From the NCBI GenBank assembly GCA_052389435.1, contig JBQTIB010000024.1:1-64000 (forward strand): a stretch of 64,000 nucleotides of DNA, given 5' to 3'. The position numbers and the translations under genes are program-made. This DNA comes from JBQTKD01 sp052389435. GTDB lineage: Bacteria; Actinomycetota; Actinomycetes; Sporichthyales; Sporichthyaceae. The notes beneath the pieces were generated by a model that did not search any database, was not told where the DNA came from, and saw only the letters and a list, made by a program, of their open reading frames with translations. This document shows positions 1-8,543 of the stretch, in pieces. Within the stretch, counting starts at the first letter, position 1. The number at the start of each line of letters is the position of its first letter.

Positions 1-75
1 GCCGGGGGCGCGTGGCTTTGCCCCCACTCGTCGCCGGTGTCCCGGGGGCGGTTGGGTTTTAAAAAACGGGGAGCC

Positions 76-124
76 GGGGGGGGGGGGGTGGGCTACCCCC
101 CCCCCCCGCGGCGCGAAGCGCCGC
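76..124. repeat. Homopolymer G/C dyad plus short perfect hairpin
   Basis: A run of 13 G (76-88) is followed seven bases later by a run of 12 C (96-107), which can pair as a long G:C stem. Directly after it a perfect 7-bp stem with a GAA loop occupies 108-124. No coding potential is apparent. It may be part of the terminator region between the tRNA-Asp transcript and whatever lies to the left. Long homopolymers also invite length error in assemblies. Confidence 0.5.
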
Positions 125-187
125 AACAAAAGCAAGAACGAGCCGGATCGCGCTTTCCGCGAACACGGCTCGTCCCTCGTTCTTGCG
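123..187 (-). terminator. Hairpin terminator overlapping the 3' end of tRNA-Asp
   Basis: On the minus strand the tRNA-Asp 3' end runs into GCAAGAACGA, which pairs with its complement about 36 nt later (arms 178-187 and 132-141). An inner GAGCC/GGCTC pair extends the stem. The stem is followed on the minus strand by TTTTGTTG. This is the arrangement of an intrinsic terminator placed directly behind the tRNA. The stem begins at the discriminator base, so terminator and tRNA sequence are shared. Confidence 0.55.
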
Positions 188-260
188 GTCCCGACGGGAT
201 TTGAACCCGCGACCTTCACCTTGACAGGGTGACGAGCACTCCAAACTGCTCTACGGGACC
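187..260 (-). tRNA. tRNA-Asp (anticodon GTC)
   Basis: The reverse strand folds as a full cloverleaf. The acceptor stem GGTCCCG pairs with CGGGACC, the anticodon stem TCACC/GGTGA closes the loop CTGTCAA with anticodon GTC, and the T arm is GCGGG-TTCAAAT-CCCGT. The CCA end is not encoded. Confidence 0.95.
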
Positions 261-472
261 TTGCTGACCTCGTTGCGCGGAACAGTGTGACACATCGGAG
301 TGGGTGCTTGCGCACCGATTCACCCGCCGGTGATCAACCCCACCGCGCCGCGCGGTCTGAGCTGCGCCTTCACTCGTCGGAGTGACGCTCCACGCGCCGC
401 CGGAGCGCTCCTCCAACGAGTGGAACAGCACCCTGGCGAGTGAAGCGCGCCCCCGGAGGACGGCGAACTCAG

Positions 473-545
473 TACCCCCAACGGGATTCGAACCCGTGCT
501 ACCGCCTTGAAAGGGCGGCGTCCTAGGCCACTAGACGATGAGGGC
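473..545 (-). tRNA. tRNA-Glu (anticodon TTC)
   Basis: The reverse strand folds as a cloverleaf with acceptor GCCCTCA/TGGGGGT (two G-U type pairs), anticodon stem CCGCC/GGCGG, loop CTTTCAA with anticodon TTC, and T arm ACGGG-TTCGAAT-CCCGT. The 212 bases between this and tRNA-Asp hold no recognisable gene, so the two may be co-transcribed. Confidence 0.95.
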
Positions 546-647
546 TGGCCGTGCGGGCGCCGGAGCGGCCGCGGACTGGGAAAGCATAGGCGAGGCGGGG
601 CCCTGCTCGCCGACGGACCGGCCCGGGCGGGTCGGAAAGCCGGTGCG

Positions 648-2459
648 TCAGGGGACCAGGCCGCGGGGGACGAGGGTGGGCAGACCGCGCTGGGTCGGTT
701 CGGGCGAGGGTGGCGGTTCGGGCGAAGGCGGCGGGGCGGGCGCGGGCGGCGGGGCCGCCGCCGGACGCGGGGCCGGAGTTGCCGCACCGGGCGCGACGGC
801 GGGGCGTTGCTGTACCCGACGGGTCGGGGCCTCGGTCGGGGCGGGCGCGGCGCCGGGGCGCGGCGTCGCGGCGGGGGTGGTGCTGGGCAGCGGGTCCGGG
901 CCGCTCTGCTTCGACGCGCCGTTCGTCGAGCCAAGACGCGCGGCGGTCTCCGGGGCCAGGGTGCGGTGGATCTGGGCCGAGGTGAGCCCGAGGCCGCCGA
1001 TCGTGATGTCGTCCCAGGCCTGCAGCCGGCGCGTTCCGGCGTCGAAGTACAGGACCGAGAGTTCCAGCGGCGTCGGCTCCGCGCCCTCGAGGGCGCGCAG
1101 GCCGGCCCCGCCGGTGCTGCCCTGCACGAACAGCCGCGAGCCGCCGGGCAGCAGCTCGGTTGCTCGCCGGTGGGTGTGCCCGGCGAGGATCAGTGGGACC
1201 GCGACGTCCAACGGGCGCCCCATGACGGGGTCGTGCACGACGGCGACGTCGGGCGGGGTGGGCGCCCCGACGGCGGCACTGGCGAGGATCTTCCCGGCCT
1301 CGGCCATCGCGGCCGCGTCGGGGACGACGGCCGAGCGGTCCGGGGTGAAGCGCGGGTCCCCGTCGCCGATGAACGTGAGCCCGCCGACGGTCCGGTACTC
1401 CCCGCGGTCGAGCACGACGGCGTTCGGAGCCTTGGCGACCTGCTGTTGGATCGCCATCGAGTCGTGGTTGCCGCGAACGAAGACGTAGGGGAGCTTCAGA
1501 TCGGCGATGGAGTCGACGAAACGCCGCTCGGCCTTGCTGCCGTGGTCGGAGATGTCGCCGGAGTCGACGATCACCTGAACGCCGAACTGCCGGCTGACCG
1601 AGCCGATCACCTCCCACGCCGCGGGGTTGAGGTGGATGTCGGCGACGTGCAGGACCCGGATGGTCGAGGGGTCGGGTTGGTAGGCGGGCAGCGTGGAGGT
1701 GACGTCGTAGAGCTTGGAGACGTTGCCGACGAGCTTGGCCAGTTCGGCGCTGTAGTCGCCGAACCCGGCGACGATGTCCTTGGCGTTGCCGACGAGCGCG
1801 GGCGCGCCCGCGAGCAGGCCCGTGTAGTGCGGTTCGGAGATGGCACGGGGATTCCAGCTCGCCTGGGCGGCGGCGCCGTTCGCGGTGATCAGCCCGACGG
1901 CGGCCACGCCGACGAACAGGACCCGTCTGGCGGCGCGTCGGTACACCACGACGCCGAGCAGCAGCGCCCCCGCCACCGCAGAGACGGCCGACCGGATCAC
2001 GAGTTCGCGGATCGCGGCCTTCAGGTCGTGGGTGACCCAGGCCTGCAGGCCCTGCAGCGCCGTGGGGTCGTCGACGAACTGCTGGGCGTCGGCGAGTTTG
2101 ATGCCCTCGACGGAGACGGTGATCTTCAACGGGGCGTCGTGGGTGTCGAGCACCAGCGTGCCGAGGGGGCCGGCGCGGACGTCGGTCTCGCCGGAGGTCC
2201 ACAGCTGGGCGGTCAGGCGCGTCTCGACGGGCCCGAGCGGCGCGGTCGTGCGGCCGCCCACCAGCAGACCGAGCCAGGCGCCGATCAGCGCGACGAGCAC
2301 GATGCCCCCAGCCCGCAGGGTGCGACGCGGCATACGCCGGGGTAGAAGTCGGCCGAGTGCCGGGAGGCGCCCGGGCAGTCGCAGGCTCGGCACGCGTCGC
2401 GCCGCCGCGCCGGGCCAGTGGCCCACGCGCGCGACAGCCGGGACGACGCGGTAATGCAC
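648..2459 (-). CDS. Membrane-anchored calcineurin-like metallophosphoesterase with Pro-rich tail
   Basis: Predicted two-metal phosphoesterase of the calcineurin-like family (603 aa), anchored in the membrane. Helices lie near residues 52-68, 155-172 and 180-192. The catalytic domain follows with its ordered metal motifs: ADIHL near 273, GD near 301, GNHD near 330 and GHTH near 427. The last 90 or so residues are almost only Pro, Ala, Glu and Thr, which suggests a wall-spanning or disordered extension. An in-frame ATG 42 codons downstream (about 2333) sits just before the first helix and may be the true start. Substrate is not predictable from sequence. Confidence 0.85.
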   Translation of the reverse strand: MHYRVVPAVARVGHWPGAAARRVPSLRLPGRLPALGRLLPRRMPRRTLRAGGIVLVALIGAWLGLLVGGRTTAPLGPVETRLTAQLWTSGETDVRAGPLGTLVLDTHDAPLKITVSVEGIKLADAQQFVDDPTALQGLQAWVTHDLKAAIRELVIRSAVSAVAGALLLGVVVYRRAARRVLFVGVAAVGLITANGAAAQASWNPRAISEPHYTGLLAGAPALVGNAKDIVAGFGDYSAELAKLVGNVSKLYDVTSTLPAYQPDPSTIRVLHVADIHLNPAAWEVIGSVSRQFGVQVIVDSGDISDHGSKAERRFVDSIADLKLPYVFVRGNHDSMAIQQQVAKAPNAVVLDRGEYRTVGGLTFIGDGDPRFTPDRSAVVPDAAAMAEAGKILASAAVGAPTPPDVAVVHDPVMGRPLDVAVPLILAGHTHRRATELLPGGSRLFVQGSTGGAGLRALEGAEPTPLELSVLYFDAGTRRLQAWDDITIGGLGLTSAQIHRTLAPETAARLGSTNGASKQSGPDPLPSTTPAATPRPGAAPAPTEAPTRRVQQRPAVAPGAATPAPRPAAAPPPAPAPPPSPEPPPSPEPTQRGLPTLVPRGLVP

Positions 2460-2600
2460 CTACCGAGGCCTTCCCGCCCCCATGGGGGCGAAACAGATGG
2501 GGCTTCCGGTACCAGGGAGATCTCGCTCGACGGTACGTGCCGGTGCGCTCCCTCGGAGCCGTATGACGAAGCCTTGGGGTGCGCACGCCACACTGGGCCC

Positions 2601-2951
2601 GTGCTCGAGATCGACCGCGCCGAATTCGAAGAGCTCGTGGCGGAGGCCCTGGACCTCCTTCCGCCCGAGCTGTCCTCGCTGATGAACAACGTCGCGGTGT
2701 TCGTCGAGGACGATCCGCCCCCGCACGACCCCACCCTGCTCGGGCTCTACGAGGGCGTTCCGTTGACCGAACGCGACGGCTGGTACGCGGGCGTGCTGCC
2801 GGACCGGATCACGATCTACCGCAATCCGACGCTGGCGATCTGCGAGACGCTCGACGAAATCCTCGCGGAGGTCGAGATCACCGTCGTGCACGAGATCGCG
2901 CACCACTTCGGCATCGACGACGACCGCCTGCACGAACTGGGCTACGACTGA
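2601..2951 (+). CDS. Small zincin-like metallopeptidase (DUF1025/PF06262 type)
   Basis: A 116-residue acidic protein with the zinc-protease signature HEIAHHFGI near its C-terminus, matching the small zincin family common in actinobacteria, whose physiological substrate is unknown. The GTG start is chosen because the family begins with a short acidic helix as seen here, and the frame upstream of it has no similar character. A -10-like CACACT lies six bases before the GTG, so the message may be leaderless. It is convergent with the DUF2752 gene; only 12 bases separate the stops. Confidence 0.85.
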   Translation: MLEIDRAEFEELVAEALDLLPPELSSLMNNVAVFVEDDPPPHDPTLLGLYEGVPLTERDGWYAGVLPDRITIYRNPTLAICETLDEILAEVEITVVHEIAHHFGIDDDRLHELGYD

Positions 2952-2963
2952 CGCACCCTCAGA

Positions 2964-3386
2964 TCACGGCGCCAGCCAGGAACCCCAGGAGGTGTTGCGC
3001 AGCACGGCGAAGCCGAGCACCAGTACCCCGAAGGCCACCAGCAACGGCACAGCGGAAGCCCAGATCTGCGGGGCGCGGCCGATCGCGCGCCGGCGGACCC
3101 AGGCCGCCCACGCCCACAGGGCGAGCGGCAACGACGCCACGAACAGCACGTTGCGCTCGAGTGCGGTACCCAGGTCTCCGCCTGCGAGCGCGTGAAGGGA
3201 GCGCAGCGACCCGCATCCGGGGCAGAACGCGCCGGTGACGGCGAGAATGGGGCAGGTCGGATAGTGCCCCGTTTCCTCCGGGCTGAGGGTCGCGACGACG
3301 CCCAGCCCCGCGAGGGCGCCGACGGCGACGCCCAGCGGGGCGGTCAGCCGTCGCCGGGCGAGCACGATGCGGTCGGTGGTGCTCAT
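2964..3386 (-). CDS. DUF2752 membrane protein
   Basis: A 140-aa protein with three hydrophobic segments and the DUF2752 hallmark CPGCGSLRSLHAL after a TCP motif near residue 44. The family is a small polytopic membrane protein of unknown function in actinobacteria and others. Its ATG overlaps the stop of the upstream RDD gene by four bases (ATGA), so the two are translationally coupled and probably act together in the membrane. Confidence 0.85.
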   Translation of the reverse strand: MSTTDRIVLARRRLTAPLGVAVGALAGLGVVATLSPEETGHYPTCPILAVTGAFCPGCGSLRSLHALAGGDLGTALERNVLFVASLPLALWAWAAWVRRRAIGRAPQIWASAVPLLVAFGVLVLGFAVLRNTSWGSWLAP

Positions 3387-4180
3387 CTCCCGACGATGAC
3401 CACCGTCTTGACGATCTTGTCGTGCCAGCCCTGCCGCCTGCCGGACTTGTCGAACAGCGGGGAGAGTGCCACGACGATCGCCCCGACGCACAGCGCGAAG
3501 AAGCCCACCAGCAGCAGCAGCGAGAACACGAAGTACCTCGCCAGAGCCGTGCCGACACTCGGAATCGTGCCGTCGGCGAGCATGACGACCTTGATGCCCA
3601 TCGCCTGCTTGCCGACGGTGGCACCGCGCTGGCTGATCAGGACGACTTCGTAGGCCAGGCCGATCAGCAGGGCCATCAGCTGCATCAGGGCCTCGGTGCC
3701 GGCTCCGCCGCTCGAGGCGCCGACGCCGCCGAGCACCAGTCCAACCGGCAGGAGGATCGCGGTGTCGATGAGCCGGGCCAGGAAGCGGTTGCCCATCGAG
3801 GCGGCTTCGACGCCGGGCGGGAGGCCTGGAACCGCGGGAGCCGCCCCGAAGGGGGCCGGCTGTCCGTAACCCGGTGGCGGGTAGTTCGGCACCCCGTAGC
3901 CGGCGGGCGGCTGACCGTAGGCGGGCGGTTGGCCGTAGGTCGGCGGCTGGCCGTAGCCCGAGGGGGGTTGCCCGTAGCCCTGGGGAGGCTGCTGGCCGTA
4001 GGGCGGCGGCGGGCCCTGGGGCGGTACCTGGCCGTAGCCCGACGGGGGACCCTGCGGCGGTTTGTCCCAGCCGGAGCCCTGGGGCGGCTGCCCGTAGGGC
4101 GACTGACCGTACGGCGGGGGTTGGTTCGGCGGTGGATCGTTGGGCGGCGGGGCGAAGGGGTCCTTGTCGTGCTCGCTCAT
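3383..4180 (-). CDS. RDD family membrane protein with Pro/Gly/Tyr-rich N-terminus
   Basis: A 265-residue protein in two parts. Residues 1 to about 125 are a low-complexity cytoplasmic tail of repeated PPxGYGQ units. The remainder is an RDD domain with the opening motif RLIDT and two to three hydrophobic helices. RDD proteins are small integral membrane proteins, some implicated in transport. The tail resembles those seen on other actinobacterial RDD proteins and may phase-separate or bind partners (inference). It is the first gene of a two-gene operon with DUF2752. Confidence 0.85.
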   Translation of the reverse strand: MSEHDKDPFAPPPNDPPPNQPPPYGQSPYGQPPQGSGWDKPPQGPPSGYGQVPPQGPPPPYGQQPPQGYGQPPSGYGQPPTYGQPPAYGQPPAGYGVPNYPPPGYGQPAPFGAAPAVPGLPPGVEAASMGNRFLARLIDTAILLPVGLVLGGVGASSGGAGTEALMQLMALLIGLAYEVVLISQRGATVGKQAMGIKVVMLADGTIPSVGTALARYFVFSLLLLVGFFALCVGAIVVALSPLFDKSGRRQGWHDKIVKTVVIVGR

Positions 4181-4216
4181 GCCTGCTCCCCCGTCTCGTT
4201 GCGCGGTTCGCCCACC

Positions 4217-6742
4217 CTAATGCGGCCCCACGTCCAGCAGACGAATCACGGCGGCGGCCGCCTCGTCCGAGGCCGCGAGGTCCACCTCGGCCTCGATGCC
4301 CCAGTCCCGGTCGCCCTCGGGGTCGTCGAAGATCTGGCGCACCCGCCAGGTCCCGGGCCGCCCCTCGGGGTTCTTGTCGACGATCAGCAGGTGCGGGCCG
4401 CGGGCCGCGGGCCCGGTCGGCAGCGGGCCGTACTCGGCCACGTAGGCGGCGATCGCGTTCGCCCACGCGGGCTGGTCCCAGCCGGCTTCGGCGTCGAGTT
4501 CGGCGAGGGCGTTCCACTGGTGCTTGGCCGCGAGCAGGACACGGCGGAACATCGCGTTGCGGACCAGGACGGTGAACGCGCGCTCGTTTCCCGTGACGGG
4601 GCGGGGCTTCTCCTCGCCCGAGGGCGTGCGCACGACCGCGCCGTCGCCGCCTTCGGCGAGGGTCTCCCACTCGTCCAGCAGCGAGGAGTCGGTCTGGCGG
4701 ATCGTCTCGGCGACCCAGGCGATGAGGTCGCCGAGTTCCTCGGTGCGGTCGGCCTCGGGGACCGTCTGGCGCAGCGCCTTGTAGGCGTCGGTGAGGTAGC
4801 GCAGCAGCAGGCCCTCGGAGCGACCGAGGCCGTAGGCGGAGATGAACTCCCCGAAGGTCATCGCGCCCTCGGCCATCTCCCGCAGCACGGCCTTGGGCGA
4901 GAGCGGGAACTCGGCGATCCACGGCCGGTCCTGCCGGTACATCTCGTAGGCGGCCTCGAGCAGTTCGGCGAGCGGCCGCGGCCAGGTGATCTCCTCGAGG
5001 CGCTCCATCCGCTCCTCGTACTCGATGCCTTCGGACTTCATCGCCGCAACGGCCTCGCCCTTGGCCGCGTTCTGCTGGGCGTAGAGCACCGTGCGCGGGT
5101 CCTCGAGGGTCGCTTCGATCACCGAGATGACGTCGAGGGCGTGGGTCGGCTCGGCGGGGTCGAGCAGGTCGAGCGCGGCGAGGGCGAACGCGGACAGCGG
5201 TTGGTTGAGCGCGAAGTCGGCCTGCAGGTCGACCTTCAGCACCACCCAGCGCCCGGTCTCGTCGGGTTCGGACAGCTTCGCGATCACCTCGGAGGTCAGC
5301 AGTTCGCGGTAGATCGAGATCGCGCGCCGGATCATCGCGTTCTGCCGAGTCCGGTCGGAGTGGTTGTCGCGCAGCAGGTGGCGCATGTGCTCGAAACCGT
5401 CGCCGGGGCGGGCGATGACGTTGAGCAGCATCGAATGGCTGACCCGCATGCGGGAGATCAGCGCCTCGGGCTCGGCGCCGATGAGGCGCTGGTGGGTCTC
5501 CTCGGTCCAGGAGGCCTTGCCCTCCGCAGGCTTGACCTTCTGCACCCGTTTGAGCTTGAGCGGGTCGTCGCCGGCCTTCGCGACGCGGCGGGCGTTCTCC
5601 ACGACGTGCTCGGGGGCCTGGGTGACGGCGTAGCCGACGCTGTCGTACCCCGCCCGGCCGGCGCGGCCGGTGATCTGGTGGAATTCCCGCGCCCGCAGGA
5701 TGCGTTGGCGTTGCCCGTCGAACTTGACCAGGCCGGTCAGGAGCACGGTGCGGATCGGGACGTTGATGCCGACGCCCAGGGTGTCCGTCCCGCAGATGAC
5801 CTTCAGCAGGCCGCGCTGGGCGAGGCGCTCGATGAGGCGCCGGTACTTGGGCAGCATGCCCGCGTGGTGCACGCCGATCCCGTGGCGGACGAGTTTGCTC
5901 AACGTCTGCCCGAAACCCTTGGCGAAGCTGAACTTGCCGATCTCCTCGGCGATCGCCTCCTTCTCCTCCTTGCCGATCAGGGTCACCGACAGCAGCGCCT
6001 GCGCGCGGTCGAGGGCATCGGCCTGGGTGAAGTGCACGATGTAGACGGGGGCCTGACGGGCCTTCAGGAGATCTTCGATGGTCTCGTGGATCGGGGTGAG
6101 CGCCCAGCTGTGGTGCAGCGGAATGGGGCGCTCGACGGAGGAGATGACCGCGGTCTCTCGCCCGGTGCGTCGCGCGAGGTCCTCGCGAAACATCGTCACG
6201 TCGCCGAGCGTCGCCGACATCAGCAGAAACTGAGCCTTCGTCAGTTCAAGGAGTGGGACCTGCCAGGCCCAGCCGCGGTCGGGTTCGGTGTAGAAGTGGA
6301 ACTCGTCCATGACGACCTGGCCGACGTTCGCGTTCGCACCCTCGCGCAGCGCGATGTTCGCGAGGATCTCCGCGGTGGCGCAGATGATCGGCGCGTCCCG
6401 GTTCACCGCGGCGTCGCCCGTCATCATCCCGACCCGCTGCGGCCCGAAGATGTCGCACAGCGCGAAGAACTTCTCCGACACCAGCGCCTTGATCGGGGCG
6501 GTGTACCAGGTCTTCTGGCCCTGGGCGAGGGCCGTGAAGTGCGCCCCGGTCGCGACCAGGCTCTTGCCCGACCCCGTGGGCGTGGTCAGGATGACGTTGT
6601 TCCCCGAGGCGATCTCGATCAGCGCCTCGGACTGGTGCGCGTAGGGCTCCAGGCCCGTGTCCGCGACCCAGTCGCTGAACGCGTCGAACAGCGCGTCGGG
6701 CGTGGGGTCGGAGGGCAGCCGGTCCGGCAGCGAGGCGCTCAT
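4217..6742 (-). CDS. DUF3516 domain DEAD/DEAH-box helicase
   Basis: An 841-residue superfamily-2 helicase. Walker A is PTGSGKS near residue 55, motif II is DEFH near 146 and motif III is SAT. The C-terminal helicase lobe has GTDTLGVGIN and the arginine-finger motif QITGRAGRAG. The long C-terminal half is the DUF3516 domain found in actinobacterial Ski2-like helicases. Such proteins are presumed to act on RNA or DNA in the cytoplasm; the exact role is unknown. It starts at an ATG 22 bases from the stop of the upstream LCP gene. Confidence 0.9.
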   Translation of the reverse strand: MSASLPDRLPSDPTPDALFDAFSDWVADTGLEPYAHQSEALIEIASGNNVILTTPTGSGKSLVATGAHFTALAQGQKTWYTAPIKALVSEKFFALCDIFGPQRVGMMTGDAAVNRDAPIICATAEILANIALREGANANVGQVVMDEFHFYTEPDRGWAWQVPLLELTKAQFLLMSATLGDVTMFREDLARRTGRETAVISSVERPIPLHHSWALTPIHETIEDLLKARQAPVYIVHFTQADALDRAQALLSVTLIGKEEKEAIAEEIGKFSFAKGFGQTLSKLVRHGIGVHHAGMLPKYRRLIERLAQRGLLKVICGTDTLGVGINVPIRTVLLTGLVKFDGQRQRILRAREFHQITGRAGRAGYDSVGYAVTQAPEHVVENARRVAKAGDDPLKLKRVQKVKPAEGKASWTEETHQRLIGAEPEALISRMRVSHSMLLNVIARPGDGFEHMRHLLRDNHSDRTRQNAMIRRAISIYRELLTSEVIAKLSEPDETGRWVVLKVDLQADFALNQPLSAFALAALDLLDPAEPTHALDVISVIEATLEDPRTVLYAQQNAAKGEAVAAMKSEGIEYEERMERLEEITWPRPLAELLEAAYEMYRQDRPWIAEFPLSPKAVLREMAEGAMTFGEFISAYGLGRSEGLLLRYLTDAYKALRQTVPEADRTEELGDLIAWVAETIRQTDSSLLDEWETLAEGGDGAVVRTPSGEEKPRPVTGNERAFTVLVRNAMFRRVLLAAKHQWNALAELDAEAGWDQPAWANAIAAYVAEYGPLPTGPAARGPHLLIVDKNPEGRPGTWRVRQIFDDPEGDRDWGIEAEVDLAASDEAAAAVIRLLDVGPH

Positions 6743-6764
6743 AAGGCGCCCCAGTCTGCCCGGG

Positions 6765-7940
6765 TCAGGTTGCGATGGACGACTTGGGCACCGGCCGGTC
6801 GTTGCGCAGTGCGTCGAAGAGGGCCGCCGAGCGTTTGGCGTCCCAGGTCAACACGTCCGCGCCGCCGACGCGTCGATCCGCGGCGATCGGCACGGTCGTG
6901 GTCGTGCCGTCGGAGCCGAGCGAACGCATGGCCCACGCCAGGCGGGCGAGGTCGGTGATGTGGTCGCCGTCCGCGACGGCGATGGACTTCGGGCCGTCGG
7001 TCGCCAGACCCCAGGCCTTGACGGGGTTCAGCAGCGTCGTGGGGTTGGTCGCCTTCGCGACGATCGCGGCGATGAGCTCGCGCTGGTGCCCGACGCGGTC
7101 GAGGTCCCCGCGGGTCGAGGCGCGCGTGCGCGAGTAGCCCAGCGCCTGCTGGCCGTCGAGTTCCTGGCAGCCGGCCTTGACGTTCAGGCCGGCCTTCGGG
7201 TCGTTGATGGCGTTCTCGAGGCACATGTCGACGCCGCCGAGGGTGTTGACCAGATCGAACAGACCCGCGAACCCGATCTCGGCGTAGTGGTCGATGCGAA
7301 TCTTCGTGACGCTCTCGACGGTCTGTACGAGCAGTTGCGGGCCGCCGATGGCGTACGCGGCGTTGAGCCGGTTCTGGCCGTGGCCGGGGATGGCGACGTA
7401 GGAATCGCGGGGGAGGCTGACCAGGGTCGGTCCGCCGTCGCCGTCGGGGATGTGCAGCAGCATCATCGTGTCGGTGCGCTGGCCGGTGGCCCCGCCGGTG
7501 GCGAGCTGGCGGCGTTCGGCCCTGCTCAGGCCCTCGCGGCTGTCCGAGCCGACGATCAGCCAGTCCGAACCCGGAGTCACGGCCGGACGGGCCGCCGTCG
7601 GCCACACCGAACGCCGTTCCAGTTTTTGGTCGGCGAACACCAGCAGTCCGACGGGCAGCAGCAGGAACATCACGAGCGCGATCGCCAGCAGGCGGCGGGG
7701 ACGCCGGCGGCGGGAGCGGGGAGCCTTGGGCGGACGCACCGGACCGTCGGGACCCTGCGGGCGGACCGGGGCGCTCTGGCGAGCGTCGATCGCCGGCAGG
7801 ACGAGAGTCGGGTTCGCCGCGGGACGCACGGGGCGCGGTTCGGCCGCCCGCGCGGCTGCGACCGGCGGAAACGCGGGCATGCGCGTGGTCGCCGCCTCGT
7901 CGCGGAACCACGGTTCCGACTGCGCGTCCTCGTCCCTCAA
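6765..7940 (-). CDS. LCP (LytR-CpsA-Psr) family cell-wall ligase
   Basis: A 391-aa type II membrane protein with an Arg-rich cytoplasmic N-terminus, one helix near residues 80-100 and an extracellular LCP domain. LCP hallmarks are visible: LPRDSYV, NRLNAAYAIGG, the GGVD motif followed by Cys-containing loops, and SRTRASTRGDLDR. LCP enzymes transfer glycopolymers from lipid carriers to peptidoglycan; in actinobacteria this includes arabinogalactan or teichoic-like polymers. A TTG start is chosen because GGGAGG lies five bases upstream. The helicase gene follows at once. Confidence 0.9.
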   Translation of the reverse strand: MRDEDAQSEPWFRDEAATTRMPAFPPVAAARAAEPRPVRPAANPTLVLPAIDARQSAPVRPQGPDGPVRPPKAPRSRRRRPRRLLAIALVMFLLLPVGLLVFADQKLERRSVWPTAARPAVTPGSDWLIVGSDSREGLSRAERRQLATGGATGQRTDTMMLLHIPDGDGGPTLVSLPRDSYVAIPGHGQNRLNAAYAIGGPQLLVQTVESVTKIRIDHYAEIGFAGLFDLVNTLGGVDMCLENAINDPKAGLNVKAGCQELDGQQALGYSRTRASTRGDLDRVGHQRELIAAIVAKATNPTTLLNPVKAWGLATDGPKSIAVADGDHITDLARLAWAMRSLGSDGTTTTVPIAADRRVGGADVLTWDAKRSAALFDALRNDRPVPKSSIAT

Positions 7941-8098
7941 CGAAACCTCCCGAGCCTGCGATTCCGCGGGTACTTCCCCGTTGGTCCTTCGGCAAGCCGT
8001 TTCGACCCTGTCACGTCAAAGACGCCGCACCGCCCGGATCGGTTGACCGTCTTATGGAATGCACAGGCGATCGAGCCTGCGACCCAGGGAAAGGCAGG

Positions 8099-8524
8099 TC
8101 AGCGGCCTTCCACGGCGAACGGGACGGGCGGGTCGGCGTTGCCGTCCACCAGCGTGCGCCCGCCCGGCGGGGTGACGAGCGTGAGCAGGTAGGGCACCCC
8201 CGGGTCCGGGCCGAGACACGGGTCCTTCCCCCGGGGGTCCTTGACCCTGAATCGCACCTCGATGCTTCCGCCCCGGAACTGCACGGTCGGGGTCCGGACG
8301 CGGTCGCGGACGCGCCGATCGGCCAACTCGTCGCCGGCGGCCGGGCAGCCCGCGCCGTAGACGAGGAACTCGATGCGCTCCGCGTTCGGCGCCGGTGCCT
8401 CCCGCAGCGTCGCCCGGGCCGCCACCGCGTCGTCGGAGCCGCGCTGCGCGACGAACACCGCGACGGCGGCGGTCGCCACGAGCACCAGGCCGCCGTCGCG
8501 GGCCGCACGCCACCGTCTGTCCAC
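8099..8524 (-). CDS. Hypothetical single-helix exported protein
   Basis: About 141 residues with one N-terminal helix and an extracytoplasmic region holding two cysteines (GAGCPAAG and KDPCLGPD) that could form a disulfide. I do not recognise a family. The upstream ATG at 8545 would overlap the ATG of the divergent ATPase gene on the other strand, so the GTG seven codons later (8524) is preferred. Neither start has a clear ribosome-binding site. The gene faces away from the ATPase. Confidence 0.6.
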   Translation of the reverse strand: MDRRWRAARDGGLVLVATAAVAVFVAQRGSDDAVAARATLREAPAPNAERIEFLVYGAGCPAAGDELADRRVRDRVRTPTVQFRGGSIEVRFRVKDPRGKDPCLGPDPGVPYLLTLVTPPGGRTLVDGNADPPVPFAVEGR

Positions 8525-8543
8525 GGTGGCTAGATTGCCGTCC

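Noticed and set aside
507..2345. Very long frames antisense to the metallophosphoesterase and, likewise, across most genes (for example 3422-6958 and 8052-10175).
   Set aside because: They are Arg/Gly/Ala/Pro-rich, lack motifs and lie opposite genes with clear catalytic residues. This is the usual effect of very high GC on stop-codon frequency.
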